Below the pieces are notes generated by a model, which worked only from the letters and a program-made list of their open reading frames with translations, did no database searches and was not told the DNA's origin. A stretch of 64,000 nucleotides of DNA, taken from the NCBI RefSeq assembly GCF_004944975.1, contig NZ_SPQG01000014.1:31537-95536 (forward strand), in the 5' to 3' direction. Numbering within the stretch: the first letter of the stretch is position 1; the number at the start of each line of letters is the position of its first letter. The translations under genes and the position numbers were made by a program. This document shows positions 17,666 to 27,387 of this stretch, piece after piece. Source of the DNA: Halorhabdus amylolytica. GTDB lineage: Archaea; Halobacteriota; Halobacteria; Halobacteriales; Haloarculaceae.

Positions 17666-17779
17666 ATGGAAGCCGCCGTCGCCATCCTGCTCGTATCGCT
17701 GCTCGTGATCGGCGTTTTGATCGTCCTGACCCGCTGGCTCGTCCCGAAGACGCTCGCCGAGGAACCCGCCAAACACTGA
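17666..17779 (+). CDS. Single-helix small membrane protein
   Basis: A 37-residue protein: a short acidic start, then one hydrophobic helix (VAILLVSLLVIGVLIVL), an aromatic-basic boundary TRWLVPK and a short polar tail. Type: single-pass membrane microprotein. The preceding DNA (TTTTGGTGCC... GTATCG) can hold a promoter. Function unknown; codon use is like the genome and the third positions are G/C-rich, which supports real coding. Confidence 0.6.
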   Translation: MEAAVAILLVSLLVIGVLIVLTRWLVPKTLAEEPAKH

Positions 17780-17816
17780 CTCCTGTCCCCGCCCCGACGA
17801 TAGACAGTGACGACGC

Positions 17817-19076
17817 TCAGACGCCCATCCTATCCTGGAGGGTCCGCGCGGCAACGCGGCCACTTTCGAGTGCCCCCTGGATCGAACACCAACGTGTGTA
17901 ATCCCCGGCCAGGACGACCTGCCCGTCCGGTGCGTCCGGGTCTGGCAAGCCGGCCCGGAATCCCGGCGGCTGGTCGAACTGCGCGAAGGGAACGCGTTCG
18001 GTTCGCAGATGTTCGAGGTCAGCCACGGTCCGTTCGGGGTACCACGACGACAGTGTGTCGCGGGTTTCCTCGAACAGTGCCTCGTCGTCCGTCTCCGGAA
18101 CGCCGAGGAACGTCGCTGCCAGGAGTTGTTCGCCCGCTGGGGCGTACTCCGGCGCGACCGTCGACAGCTGAGCGACCTGATTGGGTCGATCGTCGACCAC
18201 GTTCAATAGCAACCGCTTCCCGGTGTCGAGTGGGGTCGACGATGGCAGGCTCGTATAGACCGTCGCACAGCCCCGCGTGCCGTCCGGCGTGTCGACGCCG
18301 GTGAGTTCCCCGGCTGTCTTCGGGTCCGTCGCGACGACGACCCCCTCGGCGCCGATCGTCTCGTCGTCGACAGTGACGGCGTCTGCCTCCACCGCCTCGA
18401 CGGTCGCGTCAGTTTCGATACGGACGCCAGCGCCGCGGGCGCGTTCGGCGAGTTGTCGAGGAATCGCCTCCATGCCCTCGGCCGGGACCGTCGCCCGACC
18501 CTCGCCAAGCATCTTGAACGTGTACTCGAAGACGCGCGCGTCAGTCGAGAGCGACCGATCGAGCGTAATCCCACCGTAAAACGGCGCTACGAAACGTTCA
18601 GCGAACCGCCGAGAGAAGCCACGATCAGCCAGAGACGACTCGATCGTTCGGCTTGGCCGATCGCCGTCGATGATCGCCGCCGGGTCGGCGTTCGCGAGTT
18701 CGCGGCGGAGCCTCAGGATCCGCAGTTTGTCCGCGAGCCGGATCTCCCGGTTGAACAGCGTCTCCGTCAGCGCGCCAGGATCGCGAAACGGGTCCGACAG
18801 GACCGAGCGCTTACCCGGCCGCGCCAGCGTCGCGCCGGGCGAAAACGCCCGGAGGGAAAGCGCGTCGAGATCGAGTTCGCGCCTGACCGCCGGATAGCTG
18901 TCGAACAGCACCTGAAATCCCCGGTCGAACGTGTAGCCGTTCTCCCGCGTCGTCCGGACGCGCCCGCCGACGCTCGACTCGCGCTCGAAGACAGTCACGT
19001 CCAGACCCGACTTCGCGAGGTGACGTGCCGCGACCAGTCCCGCGAGTCCGCCCCCGGCGACAACCACTCCTGTCAT
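17817..19076 (-). CDS. FAD-dependent oxidoreductase (amine oxidase/phytoene desaturase-like)
   Basis: A 419-residue flavoprotein. The dinucleotide-binding motif is VVVAGGGLAGLVAARHLAKSG, followed by VFERESSVGGRVRTT, the GG-R-x-x-T/S doublet of the amine oxidase / phytoene desaturase superfamily, and near the end VVLAGDYTRWCSIQGALESG closes the FAD site. Members oxidise amines or desaturate or isomerise carotenoids, but neighbours give no hint of substrate. ATG at 19076 starts right at the FAD motif; the longer in-frame reading before it is basic and non-coding in style. Confidence 0.85.
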   Translation of the reverse strand: MTGVVVAGGGLAGLVAARHLAKSGLDVTVFERESSVGGRVRTTRENGYTFDRGFQVLFDSYPAVRRELDLDALSLRAFSPGATLARPGKRSVLSDPFRDPGALTETLFNREIRLADKLRILRLRRELANADPAAIIDGDRPSRTIESSLADRGFSRRFAERFVAPFYGGITLDRSLSTDARVFEYTFKMLGEGRATVPAEGMEAIPRQLAERARGAGVRIETDATVEAVEADAVTVDDETIGAEGVVVATDPKTAGELTGVDTPDGTRGCATVYTSLPSSTPLDTGKRLLLNVVDDRPNQVAQLSTVAPEYAPAGEQLLAATFLGVPETDDEALFEETRDTLSSWYPERTVADLEHLRTERVPFAQFDQPPGFRAGLPDPDAPDGQVVLAGDYTRWCSIQGALESGRVAARTLQDRMGV

Positions 19077-19186
19077 GGCCTGCCCTACGTACCCGACCGG
19101 GAAAATCCTCAGGGGCCGAAACTGCACTTGGACTCGCGTTCGGGCCGACCGGACAGCACTTGTCGCCCCCGCCCACATGGGCACGT

Positions 19187-20362
19187 ATGAACGATGTCGC
19201 CCCCGCCAGCCTGTACTGTCCGGACTGTGCGGAGCTGGTCGAGTGTCGTAACGTGACCGTGACCTGTCCCGACTGTGGGGGGATACTACGGGTTCGACTC
19301 GATCCGAGCGTGCTCCCCGATACGCCCGACGAACTGGGTGATCCGGGACGATCGGGACTCGATCGATTCGCCGCTTTGCTCGGGCTAGACCCCACGGAAT
19401 CCAGCGGACTGGCCGCGGGCGGCTCGACGCCCGTCGAGTGCTCCTCGCTGGCGGCGGACGCGGGCGTCGAGACGCTCTGGATCGCTGACGAAGGGCGAAA
19501 CCCGACCGGGAGTACCGCAGATCGGGAGATGGCGTTCGCGATTCTGGCGGCGGCCGACCGTGACACCGAACGGGTCGTCCTTCCCTCGACCGGCCACGCG
19601 GCACAGTCCGCGGCGGCCTACGCCGGTCGGGCTGGCATCGAGTCGCTGGCGTACGTCCCCTCGCGAACGCCGTTCCTCAACAAGGCGATGGCGAACGTCC
19701 ACGGCGGCGACCTCTCGGTCGTCGAAGGACGATACAGCGACGCACTCGCGGCCTACGAATCCAGCGACGAGCACGGATTCCCGGTCGATCCGCGGTCTCC
19801 CTTCCGCCGCCTCGGTGACGTGACCCTGGCCTGGGATCTACTCGCCGGGCTCGACTGGATTGTCCCCGACGTGATCGTTCTTCCAGTCGGTCACGGCCAC
19901 CGGATCGCCGGCCTGGAGACGGGGCTCCGGGCAGCGGTCGACGCCGGCCTGATCGAAGCGATGCCCCGACTGTACGCCGCCCAGCCCGAGGGTTGCGATC
20001 CGATCGTGACTGCCTGTAAACCGGGTTCGAACATCAAACCGGATGCCGCTCCGGACACGATCGTCGGTCCACTGGAGGTTCCGGACCCCGTACTCGGTCA
20101 GGTCGCACTCGAAGCTATCGAAGACAGTGATGGCAGTGGGATCGCCGTTTCCGACGACGACGCGCTCGCTGTCGCAGTCGAGGCGAACGCCACGGCGGGC
20201 GTCGAGTGTAGCGCGACCGGCGGCGTTGCCCTCGCAGGCGTGAGTTCGCTCATCGAAGAGGGAGAGATCGGGCCGAGCGAATCCGTCCTCGTGGTCGATC
20301 CACTCGCCGTGGCCGCCGAGGCAGACATCCTCCGGAGCCACCTGATGAGTACAGGAATCTAA
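19187..20362 (+). CDS. Threonine-synthase-like protein lacking the PLP lysine
   Basis: A 391-residue fold-type II PLP-enzyme homologue. Residues 9-35 form a zinc ribbon (YCPDCAELVEC, TCPDCGG), as in archaeal threonine synthases. The block that should read NPTGSFKxR reads NPTGSTADREM, so the lysine that forms the Schiff base is alanine. The SGN loop that grips the substrate carboxylate reads PSTGHAAQSAAAYA, and the phosphate-binding loop reads VLPVGHGHRIAGLETG. The overall fold looks intact, the frame is open and the codons are ordinary, so this is a maintained non-catalytic paralogue rather than a pseudogene. Role unknown. Confidence 0.8.
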   Translation: MNDVAPASLYCPDCAELVECRNVTVTCPDCGGILRVRLDPSVLPDTPDELGDPGRSGLDRFAALLGLDPTESSGLAAGGSTPVECSSLAADAGVETLWIADEGRNPTGSTADREMAFAILAAADRDTERVVLPSTGHAAQSAAAYAGRAGIESLAYVPSRTPFLNKAMANVHGGDLSVVEGRYSDALAAYESSDEHGFPVDPRSPFRRLGDVTLAWDLLAGLDWIVPDVIVLPVGHGHRIAGLETGLRAAVDAGLIEAMPRLYAAQPEGCDPIVTACKPGSNIKPDAAPDTIVGPLEVPDPVLGQVALEAIEDSDGSGIAVSDDDALAVAVEANATAGVECSATGGVALAGVSSLIEEGEIGPSESVLVVDPLAVAAEADILRSHLMSTGI

Positions 20363-20417
20363 GGGAGCGACAGCGATCGAGGAGACGTCCGGAAGAAGAC
20401 GATGAAGTACTGACGAC

Positions 20418-21173
20418 TTACCCGATGTATCGGAGGTCCTCGTCGGCCGGGCTGGAGGGGCCTTGTTCCATCTCCTGGATCTTCCGGACGACTTCCTCCA
20501 TCTCGTCGGCCCGCTCCTCGAGGGAGCCGTAGTCGACCTCCAAGCCCAACAGCTCCTGCAGAATCTCCAGGACTGCCTGGGCGCTCTTTGGATCGACCAG
20601 GTAGCCCGACGTCTCGCCCATCAGGCACGACGCGGGGAGATCACGGCGCTGACCCAGTCCGAGCAACAGCCCGGAGACGCCGACGATCCCGCCGGCCGGT
20701 TCGTTCTCGCGGAATTCGACGCCTGCGTCTTCGAGTTCTTCGATGACTGTGTCTGTCGTCGCGGCCCCGATCACGTCGTACTCTTCGATGAGTTCGCCCG
20801 TCGGGACGCCCCCCAGAGCCATTATCTCATCGACGCCGAAGGATTCACCCACGTCGAGGAACGTCGAGACCAGCCCGTAGTGGCCACCGTTGTCCTGTGC
20901 CTGGTGATCGCCCGAGAGGACGAGTAGATCACGACCCTCCTCGGGTGTCACGGCGTGGAACTCTGCGCTGGCGAGTTCGACGTCACCCTCTTCGACGGAT
21001 ACCTGTGGCGGGAAGTGCGTCGAGTAGACGCGCCTGACGAGTGTACTGTCGAGTTCCTCCAGCAAATGCTCGACAGCTAACTTTCCGACGTGTCCGACGC
21101 CAGGGAGTCCCTCGACCAGTACCGGCGAATCGAGGTCGACCTCGGCGAGTGCCTCGATCTCGTAGTCGTCCAT
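20418..21173 (-). CDS. PAC2-family proteasome assembly chaperone homologue
   Basis: A 251-residue protein of the PAC2/PbaB superfamily. It has VLVEGLPGVGHVGKLAVEHL near the start, VLSGDHQAQDNGGHYGL, and GIVGVSGLLLGLGQRRDLPA, the glycine-rich core strands typical of the family. Archaeal PAC2 proteins bind the C-termini of proteasome or related ring subunits and act as assembly chaperones. It is the last gene of the translation operon L44e-S27e-aIF2alpha-Nop10, 5 bases after Nop10, a linkage conserved in haloarchaea. Confidence 0.85.
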   Translation of the reverse strand: MDDYEIEALAEVDLDSPVLVEGLPGVGHVGKLAVEHLLEELDSTLVRRVYSTHFPPQVSVEEGDVELASAEFHAVTPEEGRDLLVLSGDHQAQDNGGHYGLVSTFLDVGESFGVDEIMALGGVPTGELIEEYDVIGAATTDTVIEELEDAGVEFRENEPAGGIVGVSGLLLGLGQRRDLPASCLMGETSGYLVDPKSAQAVLEILQELLGLEVDYGSLEERADEMEEVVRKIQEMEQGPSSPADEDLRYIG

Positions 21174-21178
21174 ACCGC

Positions 21179-21361
21179 CTACTGCCGATTGCGCCGCTTA
21201 AGTGCGCGTCGATACTCGCCGTTGGGATCTTCCGGTGAGAACGGAGCAGGTGCACTGTTGACGGTCGGCGCGCCACATGCAGGACAATCCGAAGCAAGCG
21301 TATAGACCGGGCGATCGTGTTCGTCCTCCCAGGCCGAACACACCCGGATGTCGGCTTTCAT
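21179..21361 (-). CDS. nop10: H/ACA RNP protein Nop10
   Basis: A 60-residue protein of the H/ACA pseudouridylation complex, where it binds Cbf5. Visible: [34 protein letters not shown] and [12 protein letters not shown], matching the family: a zinc ribbon followed by the basic helix. In archaea four Cys usually bind zinc; here one Cys pair (CPAC) and one single Cys at residue 8 are seen. The ATG overlaps the stop of aIF2alpha by 4 bases (21358-21361), implying coupled translation. Confidence 0.9.
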   Translation of the reverse strand: MKADIRVCSAWEDEHDRPVYTLASDCPACGAPTVNSAPAPFSPEDPNGEYRRALKRRNRQ

Positions 21362-22158
21362 TCCTCTTCGACGTTGCGCTCGCGGTGGAACTCGGCGGTA
21401 CCCCCGTGCTCGGCGACCTCCTCGCTCGCGCGCTGTGCGCTCGCTTCCAGTTCCGATTCGGCCGTCTTGTAGTCCGGAGCCTGGACCTCGATACGATATT
21501 CGGGTGAACCGACGTACGTGACCTTCAGGTCGATCTCCTCGGGCACTTGCCCGTTCCCTTCGGCGGCCTGCAGGGCTTCTTTGATCGCGTCGACACCGTC
21601 GGGTGCGGGACATTCCAGGTCGACGTAGCCAGTGACCTTTACGTATGGGACAGAGACGTTTTCCCGAGCGGCCTCGACGATCGCGTCGATCTCGTCGTCG
21701 TTCAGATCGGTGTCCGCGAGCGCTTCGTCACCGTGAATGGCTGCCGCCTCGAAACCGTCGTACATCGATCCGAACTCGGCGATGAGTCCCTCGGCGATCG
21801 AAGCGTAGCGGTCGTCCTCGATGTCCTCGCCGAAGGCGATGGTCATCCAGTTGTCGGCCTTTTGCTCGTTTTTCCACTCCTGGATCTTCTCTTTGCGCTG
21901 GTGGTCGTTGACGTCCTTGATCGAGAGGTCGATCTGCTGGGCGCTCTCGTCGACGTCTAAGACCTTCGCGACGACGGTCTGACCCTCGTTGACGTGGTCG
22001 CGGACGTTCTTGATCCAGCCGGAGGCGACCTCGCTGATGTGGGCCAGCCCGCGTTTGTCCTCGTACTCCTGGAGGTCGACGAACACGCCGAAGTCCTCGA
22101 TCTCGTCGACGCGTCCGACGACGAGTTCGCCCGGTTCGGGCCAGCCGCTGAACTTCAT
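21358..22158 (-). CDS. eif2a: Translation initiation factor aIF2 subunit alpha
   Basis: A 266-residue subunit of the ternary-complex factor that brings initiator tRNA to the small ribosomal subunit. N-terminal S1 domain about residues 5-80 ([35 protein letters not shown]), helical middle domain ([19 protein letters not shown]), C-terminal alpha-beta domain ([19 protein letters not shown]). ATG at 22158 overlaps the S27e stop by 4 bases. The acidic C-terminal tail is typical of halophiles. Full-length by comparison with family members (about 265). Confidence 0.95.
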   Translation of the reverse strand: MKFSGWPEPGELVVGRVDEIEDFGVFVDLQEYEDKRGLAHISEVASGWIKNVRDHVNEGQTVVAKVLDVDESAQQIDLSIKDVNDHQRKEKIQEWKNEQKADNWMTIAFGEDIEDDRYASIAEGLIAEFGSMYDGFEAAAIHGDEALADTDLNDDEIDAIVEAARENVSVPYVKVTGYVDLECPAPDGVDAIKEALQAAEGNGQVPEEIDLKVTYVGSPEYRIEVQAPDYKTAESELEASAQRASEEVAEHGGTAEFHRERNVEEE

Positions 22159-22328
22159 CGTTGCTCGACGGTCTCGACGATCTCGCCTTCGATCGTGGCC
22201 TTGCCGCCCGTCGGACGGGCCAGGGTATGCCCGCAAACGGCACAGGCAACCTCGCTTGCGGCCTTACCGAAGACGACCTGTTCGTTCTCACAGTCCGGAC
22301 AGCGCACGCTGTAGAAGCTCCCGGGCAT
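22155..22328 (-). CDS. rps27e: 30S ribosomal protein S27e
   Basis: A 57-residue zinc-ribbon ribosomal protein: [17 protein letters not shown] and [18 protein letters not shown] supply the four zinc cysteines. It lies 2 bases after the L44e stop and overlaps aIF2alpha by 4 bases, so translation of all three is probably coupled. Start ATG at 22328 gives the usual length. Confidence 0.95.
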   Translation of the reverse strand: MPGSFYSVRCPDCENEQVVFGKAASEVACAVCGHTLARPTGGKATIEGEIVETVEQR

Positions 22329-22330
22329 GG

Positions 22331-22612
22331 TTATTCCTGAAACTCCAGTCGACCGGCGCGCCATCCCTCACGGAGGTGGGCGTTGCCACACTCCGAGCAG
22401 CGGTACGTGAGGTTGGTCTTCTTCGTCGGCTTGTCGCCACCAGGAACCTTCGAGAACTTGCCGTCGTTCCCGATGCCCGACTGGCGTTCGCGCTGGCGAC
22501 CGTTGACCTTCGTCATGCCCGAGGCCCGACCCTGTCGGACCTTCTCGACCTCGTGTTCGTGATGTTCGTTGCAGTTGGGGCAGTAGGTGTTAAACCGGCG
22601 TGGCATCTCCAT
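22331..22612 (-). CDS. rpl44e: 50S ribosomal protein L44e
   Basis: A 93-residue protein ([20 protein letters not shown] at the start) with C-x2-C pairs near both ends ([21 protein letters not shown]) that bind zinc. It contacts 23S rRNA near the E site. Length and sequence match haloarchaeal L44e including the ending GRLEFQE. First gene of the operon; a TATA box is on the minus strand at 22647-22653. Confidence 0.95.
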   Translation of the reverse strand: MEMPRRFNTYCPNCNEHHEHEVEKVRQGRASGMTKVNGRQRERQSGIGNDGKFSKVPGGDKPTKKTNLTYRCSECGNAHLREGWRAGRLEFQE

Positions 22613-22646
22613 GATATCGACCTTGCGGGTGGGTTGGACAGCGCCG

Positions 22647-22653
22647 CTTAAAA
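22647..22653 (-). promoter_or_regulatory. TATA box of the L44e-S27e-aIF2alpha-Nop10 operon
   Basis: Minus-strand TTTTAAG, about 35 bases before the L44e ATG, leaving a leader of only about ten bases. Confidence 0.55.
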
Positions 22654-22776
22654 CCCGTTTGGTTCAACGCCGTCAGCGGGCCGTCATCCACTCACAGACG
22701 GTGGAAACGACCCCAGCGTGGGCCTCTCGTTGCAGGCTCCGAAGCTCTTAATGCCCAGTTGGGCCAAGCGGCGTCC

Positions 22777-23028
22777 ATGAAACGACTCATCGTCCACGGG
22801 GACCCCGGGATCCGGAAGGACGCGGTCATCGAGTACGACGGCGAAGAGTACGTCTGCTTCGGGGTGGCTCGCCAGGGCGACTGGCACGGGCCGGATCGCC
22901 CGCAACTGTGGTGTACGATCGGCAGCGAGGACGACCGAGAGGACTTCGAGTTGCGGAATTTCGTCCCGATGCACCTGGAAACGCTTTCGGCCGATGCCGG
23001 AGCGATCTCGGTCGTCGAACCGGCCTGA
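22777..23028 (+). CDS. HAH_0734 family protein
   Basis: An 83-residue protein (MKRLIVHGDPGIRKDAVIEY) followed by FGVARQGDWHGPDRPQLWC. It matches what I remember of the small haloarchaeal family named HAH_0734, of unknown function, usually found beside the L44e operon. It is divergent from L44e and convergent with the DUF2298 gene. Start ATG at 22777. Confidence 0.7.
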   Translation: MKRLIVHGDPGIRKDAVIEYDGEEYVCFGVARQGDWHGPDRPQLWCTIGSEDDREDFELRNFVPMHLETLSADAGAISVVEPA

Positions 23029-23065
23029 TCGACGCCGACAGCTACCCACGTTCTCTCCTGTCCGC

Positions 23066-25447
23066 TCAGCCGTCGAGTGCCGACTGGTCGACCCGGTAGA
23101 TCGTCGTCCCCTCGAACTGTTTCTCGACGGTCACGGCCCGGAGTTCCGTGACAGTCATGTCCGGATACGCGTCCCGCTCGATCGGGCCGACGTAGACGTA
23201 CTCGACGTCGTACTTCGCGAGTAGTGATCGCTGTTCGTCCGGGTCTCCCGTGAACATCGTCTCGACGTCTTCGAGCCGTTGCTCGTACGGTCCGTCGCCG
23301 CGGTACTGAGCCTCGTGGAACCACCCCAGAACAGTTGGCAGCCCCGTCAGACTCGCCGGGGCACTCGATCCCTCGCCGTTGTCCGGATCCCAGGTATAGC
23401 CGCCGGGAGCATCCATCAGGACGACCGGCCGCCCGTCACGATCGTCGAGCCAGTGGATCGCCGCCGCTTCCTCGGGATACTCCGATTCGAGGTACGTGAG
23501 GCCGTCGATGGTCGGGTTCTGGCTACTGAAGTTGTTCGAGACGGCAAGCGGCATGTAGATCCCCGAGGAGACGACGAGCACCACGAGCGCGATCCGCAGT
23601 CCGGTCGGTCGCAAGCGACCCAGGCTCGGACTCGGTCGAGAGAAGTGTTTCGAGAGGATCCAGGCGAGGGCCGGACCGAACGCCACGCCCCAGAGTACCC
23701 ACACCTGCATGTATACCTTGAAGACAGTGTTCATCCGCCCGCTCCCCTCTTTCAGATAGACGAACTCCACCAGTGTCACGAGCCCGATACCCGCCACGAC
23801 AAGGACAGTTTCGAACCCGACGAAATCACGGTCCGAGCTGTGTATCCCGTCGTCTATCCAGTCGACACTCCCGACGACGGGGATCTGATCGTCCGAGCGA
23901 TAGCGAGCGAGCAACCAACTCACGCCGACGAGCGGCACGAACAGGCCAAGCGCCGCGAAGTCTGCCAGCCCGCCGACGATCACGACGACAACGGCCGCAA
24001 ACGCGTCCCTCCTGACGCGGTCGCCCAACACCTGTCGCGAACGACCGTAGAGATACGCGCCGAAGACCGCCACAAAGAGACCGTGGACGAGCAGGAGTTC
24101 CCCCAGGGAGGACCGATCCGGGAGAATCGACACTGTCCGTCCGCTGGCCGGCCCCAGCCAGAACGGCAGCGACCAGAGAACGCCCAGGATGACGATCGCG
24201 ATGGCGACGCCGATCCCCAGAACGATCGACGTTCCCTCCCGTCTGAGACCGGTATCGGGGAAGTGATTCGCGTATCGAGACGGAAGCAACGAACGTGCCC
24301 TAGAGGGCGAGAGGACGACCGTCAGGAGGGCGAGGCCGGCCGTCGTCGGGAACGACCACGTGTTCGTCACGGCCAGCAATCCCGCGACCGGTGGCAGTAC
24401 GCCAACCAGCAGCGCCCGGCGTCGCCAGACCTCCCGTTCCGGCGTTCGGTAATACGAAAGACAGATAGCGGCGGCAAGCAGGAGAAACGCCGTGCTCATC
24501 ATGTGCGCGTGGAGGTCAGCGTTGAACCACGCGAAGAATGGGAACTCGTTGATCGTCGGCGAAGTCGCCTCCGGGCCGGCATTGGGGAACTGGAACGCGA
24601 AGTCGGCCCGCCGATCGGAGATGACGCGACTCGCATCGAAATAATAGAAGTTCCCGATTCCGGTCGCCAGATTCCGCAGTTCGACGCCGAGCAAGTCGGC
24701 GATCGGCGATGCCACGCCGTCCGGCAAGACGGCAAGCAGAAGTCGGCCGGGCGTCGAGAGGTTGCTCGCGATCCCGACTGCAAAGACACTCAGGCCGCCT
24801 GCGAGGCGGCGCGGGATCGGTCGATCAGCTGCGACGTTACTCGCGATGCCGTACGCGGCGGTAACGAGCATCGCATAAAAGCCGGACAGCGCGAGATTGT
24901 AGGCGAAACGGCCGGCCGTCCCGGTGAGTCGGGAGAGGATCGCCGCAATGAGGTGGCCTCCGTAGTAGTAAGCAACGGGTTCACCCGCGAACCACATGTC
25001 CTCCGGGGGGAGCGTCTCGGCCCGGAGCAACGACTTCAGGAGCCCGAAGTCCAGCATCTTCTCGCCGATCGACAGCGGGAGCGGAGCGATGACGGGATCT
25101 GTCGCGCCGAACGGGGCCGCGAACACCCGGACACCGACGAAAAAGAGAAACGCAGCCGCGAAGACGACGTACGTTTCTCCCACGCGACGGAGATCGATAT
25201 CAGTTCCCCGAGAGCCAGACAGGAGCGTGAGGCCGGCCAGGACAGCGACGCCGAGCCAAATGCCGATCGTGATCGACAGTCGGCCGACGAAGAACGTGAC
25301 GAGCCAGATCACCGTCACCGAGAGTGGGATCGCGACGCCGGACCCGTAGTCCTCAAAGCGGGGGAACAACCAGCCCGTGACGACACTCCCGGCCAGCAAC
25401 AACGCGAGATAGAGCGCAAGCCACAGTGCGACGAGCCCGAATTCCAT
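23066..25447 (-). CDS. DUF2298 / YYY membrane protein
   Basis: A 793-residue polytopic protein with about 14-16 helices. The hallmark of the family is a Tyr triplet, here in DMWFAGEPVAYYYGGHL, and INEFPFFAWFNADLHAHMMS later, both in loops likely outside the membrane. The C-terminal 150 residues (from about ESEYPEEAAAIHWLDDRDG) form a soluble domain. The fold resembles GT-C glycosyltransferases such as PMTs, hence a guess of dolichol-sugar-dependent transfer. ATG at 25447 is preferred over an in-frame GTG at 25471. Next to a GT2 and GtrA, which supports a glycan role. Confidence 0.85.
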   Translation of the reverse strand: MEFGLVALWLALYLALLLAGSVVTGWLFPRFEDYGSGVAIPLSVTVIWLVTFFVGRLSITIGIWLGVAVLAGLTLLSGSRGTDIDLRRVGETYVVFAAAFLFFVGVRVFAAPFGATDPVIAPLPLSIGEKMLDFGLLKSLLRAETLPPEDMWFAGEPVAYYYGGHLIAAILSRLTGTAGRFAYNLALSGFYAMLVTAAYGIASNVAADRPIPRRLAGGLSVFAVGIASNLSTPGRLLLAVLPDGVASPIADLLGVELRNLATGIGNFYYFDASRVISDRRADFAFQFPNAGPEATSPTINEFPFFAWFNADLHAHMMSTAFLLLAAAICLSYYRTPEREVWRRRALLVGVLPPVAGLLAVTNTWSFPTTAGLALLTVVLSPSRARSLLPSRYANHFPDTGLRREGTSIVLGIGVAIAIVILGVLWSLPFWLGPASGRTVSILPDRSSLGELLLVHGLFVAVFGAYLYGRSRQVLGDRVRRDAFAAVVVVIVGGLADFAALGLFVPLVGVSWLLARYRSDDQIPVVGSVDWIDDGIHSSDRDFVGFETVLVVAGIGLVTLVEFVYLKEGSGRMNTVFKVYMQVWVLWGVAFGPALAWILSKHFSRPSPSLGRLRPTGLRIALVVLVVSSGIYMPLAVSNNFSSQNPTIDGLTYLESEYPEEAAAIHWLDDRDGRPVVLMDAPGGYTWDPDNGEGSSAPASLTGLPTVLGWFHEAQYRGDGPYEQRLEDVETMFTGDPDEQRSLLAKYDVEYVYVGPIERDAYPDMTVTELRAVTVEKQFEGTTIYRVDQSALDG

Positions 25448-25547
25448 CACCCGGGGTAACGTAGAAGTCACCTAAACGTCTTGTGAACCCCAATCCAGTT
25501 GTATCGAAGTCGAACTGCTTTTACTCGCGCCCGCGAACCTCCACGCA

Positions 25548-26321
25548 ATGAGTCGGTCTGTCGGTGTCGTGGTGCCGGCCTACCGCCCGGACATCCCCAC
25601 GCTCGAATCATACGTCAACGCCCTCAAGGAGGGAGTCGAGCCGGCCACCATCCGGATCGAGATCGACGTCCCCACCGACGAGACGATCGAGCGAGTCGAG
25701 TCGCTCGGCGTGGACGTCAACGCGGCCCCCTATCGCCGCGGGAAAGGTGCAGCGATCACGGCCGGGTTCGAGGCTCTGTCCACCGACGTCCTGGCCTTCG
25801 CCGATGCCGACGGGTCGACGCCCCCGTCGTCGATGGCGGACGTGATCGAGCCGGTCGTCGAGGATCGGGCCGACTTGGCCGCAGGATCGCGACGGCATCC
25901 AGACGCAGATGTCCGATCGCATCAGACGCTCGCACGGCGGTTCCTCGGCGACGGCTTCGCCTGGTTCGCCCGCCGCATGCTCGACGCGGAACTGTACGAC
26001 TACCAGTGTGGCGCGAAGGCGATCGGGCGGCCGGCGTGGTCAGACGTCCGCGAACACATCTTCGAGCCCGGGTTCGCGTGGGACGTCGAGCTGGTGGCCA
26101 TCGCCGGGGCCATGGATCTCAGGATCGTGGAGGTGCCGATCACGTGGGAGGACCAGCCGGGTTCGACGGTCTCGCCGGTCCGAACCGCGGTGGACCTGGG
26201 CGAAGCCGTCTTCAGCGCTCGCCACCGTGCGAAACGCATCAGGGACAGTCGTCTCCACCGGATGATCGCCGCGGGGCGAAACGAATCGACGGCGCTGATC
26301 GATCGGGACCACCATGAGTGA
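25548..26321 (+). CDS. Glycosyltransferase family 2, polyprenyl-phosphate type
   Basis: A 257-residue GT-A enzyme (VGVVVPAYRPDIPTLESYV, RRGKGAAITAGFEAL, LAFADADGSTPPSSMADV with the DXD) resembling dolichyl-phosphate-sugar synthases; CGAKAIGRPAW and FEPGFAWDVELVAIAGA give the Q/RxxRW-like end of the active site. No C-terminal helix is present, so membrane attachment may come from the partner GtrA protein encoded next, with an 8-base overlap. The TATA-like CTTTTACT 25-35 bases upstream suggests a leaderless message. Likely product: a dolichyl-phosphate sugar for extracellular transfer. Confidence 0.85.
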   Translation: MSRSVGVVVPAYRPDIPTLESYVNALKEGVEPATIRIEIDVPTDETIERVESLGVDVNAAPYRRGKGAAITAGFEALSTDVLAFADADGSTPPSSMADVIEPVVEDRADLAAGSRRHPDADVRSHQTLARRFLGDGFAWFARRMLDAELYDYQCGAKAIGRPAWSDVREHIFEPGFAWDVELVAIAGAMDLRIVEVPITWEDQPGSTVSPVRTAVDLGEAVFSARHRAKRIRDSRLHRMIAAGRNESTALIDRDHHE

Positions 26322-26811
26322 CGCAGACGAATGGCTTGACGGTCGCCTGGAATCGTTGCTCTCGGGCGTGCGTTTCGGCAAGTTCGTCTCGGTCGGCGTG
26401 ATCGGGGCGATCAGTGACAACGCCGTCCTGGCTGTCCTGGGGCTCGTCTTCGCCGTTCCGGAGATGTGGGCCAAAGCGGCGGGGATCGAAACCGCGATCC
26501 TCGTGATGTTCGCTGTCAACGAGCGCTGGACGTTCGCGACGGAGGGATCCTCGGGAACGCGAGCGGTACTCAGGCGCCTCGGACGATCTCATCTGGTCCG
26601 TTCCGGCGGGGTCACCGTCCAACTGATCGTCTACTGGCTCCTGACACAGCAGCTCACAGTGACGCTGTACGTCTTCGGGACAGATCTATGGTTCCTCGCC
26701 GCGAGTCCGATCGCCATCGCCATCGCGATGGTCGTCAATTACGTCTTCGAGAGTCTGTTCACCTGGCGCGTCCATCTGGAAAACGAGTCCGCGAGGCACG
26801 GCAAGAACTAA
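26314..26811 (+). CDS. GtrA family membrane protein
   Basis: A 165-residue protein with four hydrophobic helices (FVSVGVIGAISDNAVLAV, AVNERWTFA in the loop, and three more). GtrA proteins partner with a GT2 enzyme to flip or carry the polyprenyl-phosphate sugar across the membrane. The overlap of 8 bases with the preceding GT2 (26314-26321) supports co-translation. FESLFTWRVHLE closes the protein; length is typical. Confidence 0.88.
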   Translation: MSDADEWLDGRLESLLSGVRFGKFVSVGVIGAISDNAVLAVLGLVFAVPEMWAKAAGIETAILVMFAVNERWTFATEGSSGTRAVLRRLGRSHLVRSGGVTVQLIVYWLLTQQLTVTLYVFGTDLWFLAASPIAIAIAMVVNYVFESLFTWRVHLENESARHGKN

Positions 26812-26864
26812 CGGACGGCATCCGAATCACAACCCTTAATTGGCGACCTGAATTACCATAAGGT

Positions 26865-27185
<321 letters not shown>

Positions 27186-27387
27186 GTCGCTCGGAAACAG
27201 GCGAGTGACAAATTTCGGTCACGGTAATGTGAACCACACGAAACGCTCAGTTCGCTCGCGTTTCTCTCTTGGAAATAGAAATGCTGTGCTGACCACATTG
27301 AGACGATTCCGCCGCTTGATGGCGATTATCCGAGCCGAACCAGTTAATTACCCTGTCAACAGTAAGTCTGGTGTGTCCTCCCCCGCG

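Noticed and set aside
23279..25459. A 726-residue open frame on the plus strand opposite the DUF2298 gene
   Set aside because: It is antisense to a clearly coding, family-matching gene; its protein is rich in Arg/Asp/Gln with no motif, as expected from the codon bias of the high-GC complementary strand.
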